Assembly (NCBI GenBank): GCA_001931905.2
Contig: MSJI02000513.1
Span: forward strand, 1-12,516
Length of the DNA: 12,516 nucleotides
Source of the DNA: Cladosporium sp. IMV 00045
Taxonomy: Eukaryota > Ascomycota > Dothideomycetes > Cladosporiales > Cladosporiaceae
Reading direction: 5' to 3'
The notes beneath the pieces are model-generated. The model saw nothing but the letters and a program-made list of their open reading frames with translations. It searched no databases and was not told the origin of the DNA. Position numbers and translations under genes: made by a program. Numbering within the stretch: the first letter of the stretch is position 1; every line of letters starts with the position of its first letter. Positions 8,161-12,516 of the stretch are shown here, piece by piece.

Positions 8161-9489
8161 CAAGCATTCAAAAACTTCAGTCATCCTTCCCCATCAACTC
8201 CCAGCTCCCACGTCCCGCATGTCCAACAAGCAGACCATACAAATCTCAACGCCGGTTTTCGACGACATAGCAGAGCGAACGGCATCAGCCTCTGGACGTG
8301 CAAGGCAGAAAGGCACGAACACAGTCCACCTCTAGACTCGCGACTGTGTTTACTACGAGGCTTTGATAGAGTGCCTAGCTTACATGCGTGTCCGATTTGC
8401 TGTGACGATAAGACACACGGGATCACGGTTTGCTGGCGGACGGATTGAACACCCGCAGGGCTTGTGATGGGAGTGTAACGTTTGTTTGCTCGTTGCTGCT
8501 TGCGATCGATGAAGGGCAGTTTGGTGTGATTTTTTGTTGCATTGGCAACTGATAAGGTAGGAAAAGGCACAAGCTCACAATGCGTTCTCGAGCGCATGAG
8601 AGGAGCGGTGGTATTTCTCTAATCGAAGCGGCTGGGTATATTTGGTAAGGTGTCCAAGGTCCAGGAACGCATATGCATCGCTTCTTTGAGCTCGGGGGGT
8701 TTTATTCGTAAAAGTATCTGATAAAATACATGTATGTAAAGATCTCATTCTCTCTTGGCACCTACATTGTAACCGCACTTTTGGCCACGTGCCGTTATGC
8801 TTTTAGGAGAATCCTCCCGTAGGATGGAGCTCCAAATGCGGGCATAGATTCCTGGATGGTGTGCATGAATATAGCAACATGTATCGCCCTTGGGCTGAGG
8901 TCATTGGCATGACATGGGCACGATTGATATGATTTTATGGAGCTATGTGAACAAGAGGAACCTTTCTCTGATACGATGAGGAGACTGTGTTGCTGCTCGC
9001 CCGATCTCTGCTTGGACACACGCACATCAAGAAAGCCTGCCATTGGGAAAAGACGAGCAGTTCGTCAAGCAACGGCTCGGGTCGTTACATGTGGACATCG
9101 ATGAACGCGAGACGGGCCGAAAGGAGACGAAGGATCACAGGATCAGATTTGCAGTCGATGATGTGAGCAGCAAGAGTAACGGAGAAAAATCGTGGACGGC
9201 AAGATGTGACGAGCCACGCGGCGACGGCGGGAGCCCAGCGACACATTATGAAGCAGGTTGTTGGGCATTATTGGCCGGGCATGGAGGGTCATATCGTCAA
9301 GGCGGAACACCGAGACGCGGTACCTGCGTGGGTCTCGAACAGAGAGCAAAGGCATGATCAGGCGACCTGGCTGGGTGGTGGTAGGAGGTAGGAAAAGTGA
9401 AGAGGAGCTCACCGCGGTTCTGCCAGGGATCTGCATGTCATCAGAAAGCTACATACCTCCCTACCATAGCTGTAAATGTGAGATAAGGC

Positions 9490-9508
9490 GGGAGGGAGGG
9501 AGGGAGGG
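9490..9508 (+). repeat. (GGGA)4GGG repeat, predicted G-quadruplex
   Basis: Five runs of three guanines separated by single adenines. This satisfies the canonical G-quadruplex pattern with the shortest possible loops, on the + strand of an intergenic region. Confidence 0.8.
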
Positions 9509-9844
9509 CTTCGGACGGCTCGTGCTTCCGCTGCCCGACAGAGTGGGCTGTTGATAGTTTCGTCTAAATAAGAGGTGATGATATGCACGTTCTGGCACAG
9601 GCTGCGTGGACTGGCAGCAGCAGTAATAGTGGACTGGCGTTTCTGATCATTGCGCGGGCGGGTGAATTCTGGGTTGGGCCCTGCATTGTCGCTAGAGTCA
9701 GGCCGAATGCGAAGTCGTGTGGGGATGAGTGTGTGATTTGCGTGATGGGTGATGTGGAGGAGGCCGCGCACCAGGGGCGTGGAGAAGTGTGTAGATGTTG
9801 TGTGTAAAGTAGATAAGGTGGTGGAGACGGGGGACTTGGTGGAG

Positions 9845-9865
9845 ATGATGATGATGATGATGATG
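9845..9865 (+). repeat. (ATG)7 microsatellite
   Basis: Seven perfect ATG units, followed by an imperfect ATA ATG. Read on the + strand it would code a Met run, and on the - strand a His run; no gene is supported around it. Confidence 0.9.
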
Positions 9866-9952
9866 ATAATGGTGATCTGTTACACAGTTGAACTTCAGAT
9901 CATGCCCGCAGTGCTCCGTTGTGCACGAGTGGGCAGGGACTGGCAGACGACC

Positions 9953-9968
9953 ATTGGATGCACGTGAC
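9953..9968. promoter_or_regulatory. Adjacent inverted CCAAT box and CACGTGAC (E-box) motif
   Basis: ATTGG at 9953-9957 is followed three bases later by CACGTGAC at 9961-9968. CACGTGA is the core bound by Cbf1-type bHLH proteins, and CCAAT by the HAP complex. The pair lies about 730 bases before the ATG at 10691, just upstream of the ATG-free leader, so it is placed as a promoter element would be. Binding is inferred. Confidence 0.35.
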
Positions 9969-10177
9969 TGATGGAAGTGAGGTACATGTATACGAAGGAA
10001 GAGAAGTACTCCTAGAAAGGCAGCACAAAGAAAAAGCAAGCCAGCCGCGTGAGAGATAGAGAGACAGAGAGACTCTCACACACAGATTCCTACCCCGCAT
10101 TGGCAGGCGACAAGCTCAAGGCTAGAGCCATAAAGAGTCGCAGATCGGCGCTCGCCTCAGGCCGGCCCAGCATCCTC

Positions 10178-10197
10178 TCACACTCACACTCACACTC
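10178..10197 (+). repeat. (TCACAC)3TC short tandem repeat
   Basis: Three perfect six-base units plus two bases, inside the presumed leader or core promoter of the downstream Ser-rich protein gene. Pyrimidine-rich tracts of this kind are common near fungal transcription starts. Confidence 0.8.
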
Positions 10198-10421
10198 GCC
10201 CTCCGCCTACCTCCCAGAGCCACAGGGAAGAGAGACACACTGCACTTTACTTCTTCTCTCCTCCTCCCTCCTTTTCAACCTCACTCCTCACACTACCAAC
10301 CCTTCAACTGACTACAACAAGACTCTTTCACTTCGTTGCATATTGCTTCCTTGTTCCACTCATCTCATCTCCCAAACGCCACTCCCACTCCCATCATCGG
10401 CCCTTCCTACCGCCACCTCGG

Positions 10422-10428
10422 TGACGTC
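10422..10428 (+). promoter_or_regulatory. CRE-like motif TGACGTC
   Basis: Seven of eight bases of the palindromic CRE (TGACGTCA), which is bound by ATF/CREB-type bZIP factors in fungi. It lies 269 bases before the start codon. It is only meaningful if transcription starts downstream of it, which is unknown. Confidence 0.25.
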
Positions 10429-10690
10429 GACCAACTTTCTTCCCACACGCGAAAGAGGCAGCAGACACAACAAGCCCTTGCATCCTCGCACTCCGATCTC
10501 ATATCTGCATACCACAACACACCCACATTCTCTCTCTTCCATAGAGAGATCCATATTGGCTCCTGTTGGCCTCTGGTCAGCATCAGCCCAAACCCATACT
10601 CGCTGCCCGCAGACCTCCCGTTTGCCCGTCGCCGCCCCATAAGCAACACCAATCCTCCCATCCGCCGCCATCCGTTCACCCGCAGCCGCA

Positions 10691-11647
10691 ATGGCCGACG
10701 AACCCACCTCCACCACCCAGTCTCCCCCACGCACCAGACGTGGCTCCTTCATTGCCGACATGTTTGGCGGTAGTGGCCGCCCGTCCATTTCCGCCCCTCG
10801 CAACGTGCCCGGCAACATTAACAACATCCCCAGTGGAGATGCCCAGCAGGGCCAATACCCTGGACCCATCACAAACGCCGCTGCCCAGGCCCAGCGAAGA
10901 CGCATGTCATTGACCACCTTGGGTCTCTCCGGCTCCCCCACCGCCACTTCGCCCTTTGGCTCTTTCCGCGGCCGACGCGAGAGCTTCAGCTCTGCTAACA
11001 GCGGTAGCATTGATGAATCCGCCATTGAAGACGAGTTCGCCGCCAAAGACCAGTCCACCCCCACAACCCCGTTCGCTCGCCGTATGAGTTTTGGTGCCCG
11101 CGCCATGCGTGATATTAGATCCTCCACCGGCGGCAGTGGCGGAGGAGGCGATGGAAGCCCTCCGGCAAATGGTAGATCTCATCCGCCCCCTGCACCTTCG
11201 TCACAGCACGCGCGGCAGTTGTCTACTTCTGTACCATCATCCAACGGGACAATCTCTTCCCGCGACAAACAGGGTCGAGGTTTGTCTTCGCTGCCTCACA
11301 ATCACACCCATCAACCCTCCTCCTCCTCCCTTTCTGCATCCACATCCTCCTCGCGCAAATCCTTCAGTATCCCGTTTAGCAATAGACGGCTGACCATAGC
11401 TTCTGCCACAGGCGAAGGCTTCAACTGGTCCGAGAACCTGCGTTCCCGCGCCGAGCGTACCACCTCCATTTCCGGCCCGTCCGGTGGAGGTGTAGGCCTT
11501 CCGTTGGGATCCAACAACCACGCTCGCGCCAAGAGTGTTGCCACTATGGAGGCTCCTGTGCGTGAGATGCCCACTCAGCCAAAGGCCAGTAAGAAGCCCG
11601 ACCACTTCCAGGAGAGGATCTTGAAGGGAGACTTTTACATGGACTGA
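10691..11647 (+). CDS. Ser-rich disordered protein with multiple RRx[S/T] phosphorylation motifs
   Basis: A 318-residue single-exon protein with no enzymatic fold, signal peptide or membrane helix. It is dominated by Ser, Pro, Gly and Arg. Five motifs match the PKA-type basophilic consensus RRx[S/T], with targets S19, S73, S98, S133 and T235; weaker RxxS sites also occur (S178, for example). Several sit in repeated contexts: RRGSF, RRESF and RRMSF. Regions 140-220 are Gly/Ser/Pro low complexity. Two blocks look less random and may be the conserved parts: GEGFNWSENLRSRAERT (241-257) and the extreme C-terminus PDHFQERILKGDFYMD (303-318). The start is the first ATG after 702 ATG-free bases, and the reading frame ends cleanly. 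I do not recognise a named family. A phosphoregulated adaptor or 14-3-3 client is inference. Confidence 0.82.
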   Translation: MADEPTSTTQSPPRTRRGSFIADMFGGSGRPSISAPRNVPGNINNIPSGDAQQGQYPGPITNAAAQAQRRRMSLTTLGLSGSPTATSPFGSFRGRRESFSSANSGSIDESAIEDEFAAKDQSTPTTPFARRMSFGARAMRDIRSSTGGSGGGGDGSPPANGRSHPPPAPSSQHARQLSTSVPSSNGTISSRDKQGRGLSSLPHNHTHQPSSSSLSASTSSSRKSFSIPFSNRRLTIASATGEGFNWSENLRSRAERTTSISGPSGGGVGLPLGSNNHARAKSVATMEAPVREMPTQPKASKKPDHFQERILKGDFYMD

Positions 11648-12242
11648 TCGAGGCCGCGATTGGTTGCAAACAATGTCACTTTCTCATTCAACTGCACCAG
11701 GCTAATCACGCCAGCGCACCGTCTCCTGGAGTTTGGTCTCATCCGACATGGATATCCCTACTGGCTTTACTGGCGAACAAACGGAATGAAAATGGAGTCT
11801 GGAAAGAAAAGCAGCGAAAACTTTGGTCTCACCGCTCTTCCTCACTGTTGAAGTTTTCCCTGCCCTTCGCTTCGTTTAACTGGAGTTCTGGACTCGTCTC
11901 TTTTCCATCTCGATACAACAAACAGCACAATGGCACGAAGTTTTCTATTACGACTTAGGAATGCAGCAATGGGGTTATTGAGTGATTTTTCAGGCTTTCG
12001 GTTTTCTTTGAACTTTTCGGTTGTCTCTATCTTGCAAAGAGCATGGTTATTACCCCACTCGTTCGTTTTTTTTTTCTTTCATGGCATGAGATGAATGCCG
12101 AGGGCGAGGAAGGAAATGGTTGCGGAAGAATATGTGGTCTGAGCGAGGCAGGTGCGCATGAGGATTTAAATGAAGGGTCACAATGACACGAGAAGAAGGA
12201 TTAGCAGGAGGACCGGTACATCAGTCGAGGAGGTCTGCGTGC

Positions 12243-12264
12243 ATGTGGATGTGGATGTGGATGT
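12243..12264 (+). repeat. (ATGTGG)3ATGT tandem repeat
   Basis: Three perfect hexamer units plus a partial fourth, in noncoding DNA. Confidence 0.85.
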
Positions 12265-12376
12265 AAGAACAAACGACTGTCGTTGCTGTGCTTTTCGCTT
12301 TTCTGAAGCTGGTTTATTTTCGAGGTGGTTCTTTTTCCGCTTGGGAGCGTATATACGCCAGAATGGACGAGGAAGA

Positions 12377-12391
12377 AGCAGCAGCAGCAGC
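12377..12391 (+). repeat. (AGC)5 microsatellite
   Basis: Five perfect AGC units in a purine-rich noncoding stretch. Small CAG/AGC repeats are common in fungal genomes. Confidence 0.85.
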
Positions 12392-12489
12392 AAGGCAAAG
12401 ACCATGGGAAATGAAGGACATGACTTTTATGAGAATTGCATATCGTTTTTTACTTCTTTGAATCTTCCGACGACTTTCTTCTCTCTCGG

Positions 12490-12516
12490 TTTTTTTTTTT
12501 TTTTTTTTTTTTTTTT
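12490..12516 (+). repeat. T27 homopolymer reaching the window edge
   Basis: An unbroken run of 27 T bases that continues to the last base given. It may mark a contig end where assembly stopped, or a longer poly(dA:dT) tract cut by the window edge. Confidence 0.9.

Larger units (their letters stand above)
7801..9988. other. Gene-poor intergenic region
   Basis: About 2.2 kb with no protein I can support. Open frames on both strands are short, lack recognisable domains and have erratic composition. The first 350 bases probably hold the 3' untranslated region of the mitoribosomal gene. The remainder contains simple repeats, a G-quadruplex motif at 9490-9508, and CACGTG motifs at 8786-8791 and 9961-9966. 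I found no tRNA: a B-box-like GGTCTCGAAC near 9332 does not sit in a foldable T arm. An unannotated noncoding transcript cannot be excluded. Confidence 0.55.
9989..10690 (+). promoter_or_regulatory. Promoter and long ATG-free, pyrimidine-rich 5' leader
   Basis: No ATG occurs on the + strand between 9989 and the start codon at 10691 (702 bases; random sequence would give about eleven). From about 10170 the strand is rich in C and T, with CA-rich patches, typical of fungal leaders. Inverted CCAAT boxes occur at 10099-10103 and 10555-10559. The lack of upstream start codons supports a long leader and supports 10691 as the start. Where transcription begins cannot be seen. Confidence 0.55.
11648..12516. 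other. 3' flank and intergenic region without a supported gene
   Basis: The first few hundred bases presumably hold the 3' untranslated region of the Ser-rich protein gene. The remainder is A/T-richer, with a T10 run (12066-12075), short tandem repeats and a terminal T tract. Open frames on both strands are short and repeat-derived, and none looks coding. Confidence 0.5.

Noticed and set aside
6850..8184. 444-codon open frame on the - strand over the mitoribosomal gene
   Set aside because: It is fully antisense to a well-supported gene and arises from C/G-ending codons on the other strand. The translation is Gly/Val/Ala/Arg repetitive with no domain.
8181..8597. 138-codon - strand frame in the intergenic region
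   Set aside because: No recognisable motif, mixed composition and no supporting context. Conservation evidence would be needed.
8795..9043. 82-codon - strand frame starting at an ATG
   Set aside because: An ATG start exists but there is no domain, signal peptide or conserved-looking block; length is within chance expectation.
9325..9365. tRNA-like B box (GGTCTCGAAC, read on the - strand)
   Set aside because: The flanking bases cannot form a five-pair T stem, and no A box or acceptor stem is found at the right distance.
10049..10642. 197-codon frame upstream of the Ser-rich protein gene
   Set aside because: It begins with GTG and contains no ATG. The translation is low-complexity and matches a pyrimidine-rich leader.
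10360..11127. 255-codon - strand frame overlapping the start of the Ser-rich protein gene
   Set aside because: Antisense shadow spanning both leader and coding region; no domain, while the + strand protein has coherent motifs.

Overview
The window looks like nuclear DNA of a filamentous ascomycete (Pezizomycotina; Dothideomycetes is a guess from overall style). The reasons are: widely spaced genes with no operon logic, one short 67-base GT-AG intron, pyrimidine-rich 5' leaders, low-complexity intergenic DNA, and proteins rich in Ser/Pro/Thr disorder. I see no rRNA, tRNA, CRISPR array, transposase, reverse transcriptase or biosynthetic cluster.

Layout. (1) 39-4184 (+): one long intron-free reading frame, still open at the left edge. 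It encodes a long coiled-coil/disordered N-terminus joined to a complete DEDDy 3'-5' exonuclease domain of the WRN/RNase D type, followed by an acidic linker and a C-terminal helix-turn-helix module. (2) 4590-6206 (-): convergent with gene 1. It encodes a secreted-then-anchored type I membrane protein with a signal peptide, a 14-cysteine ectodomain, a Ser/Thr stalk, one transmembrane helix and a long disordered cytoplasmic tail. (3) 6207-6770: a shared divergent promoter region. (4) 6771-7800 (+): a two-exon gene for a mitochondrial small-subunit ribosomal protein of the superoxide dismutase fold (mS42/mS43 type). Its metal site has decayed. (5) 7801-9988: about 2.2 kb with no gene I can support, holding simple repeats, a strong G-quadruplex motif and a small tandem duplication ending in poly(A). 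(6) 9989-10690: a 702-base pyrimidine-rich stretch with no ATG on the + strand, probably promoter plus long 5' leader. (7) 10691-11647 (+): a Ser-rich disordered protein with five RRx[S/T] sites and conserved-looking C-terminal blocks. (8) 11648-12516: no gene, ending in a T27 homopolymer.

The genes do not form an evident pathway; this is ordinary fungal gene order. The most useful points for a second look are the exonuclease architecture of gene 1, the 5' exon of the ribosomal gene, its lost metal ligands, the basophilic-kinase site array of the last protein, and the ATG-free leader. I found no convincing evidence of a previously undescribed multi-gene system.
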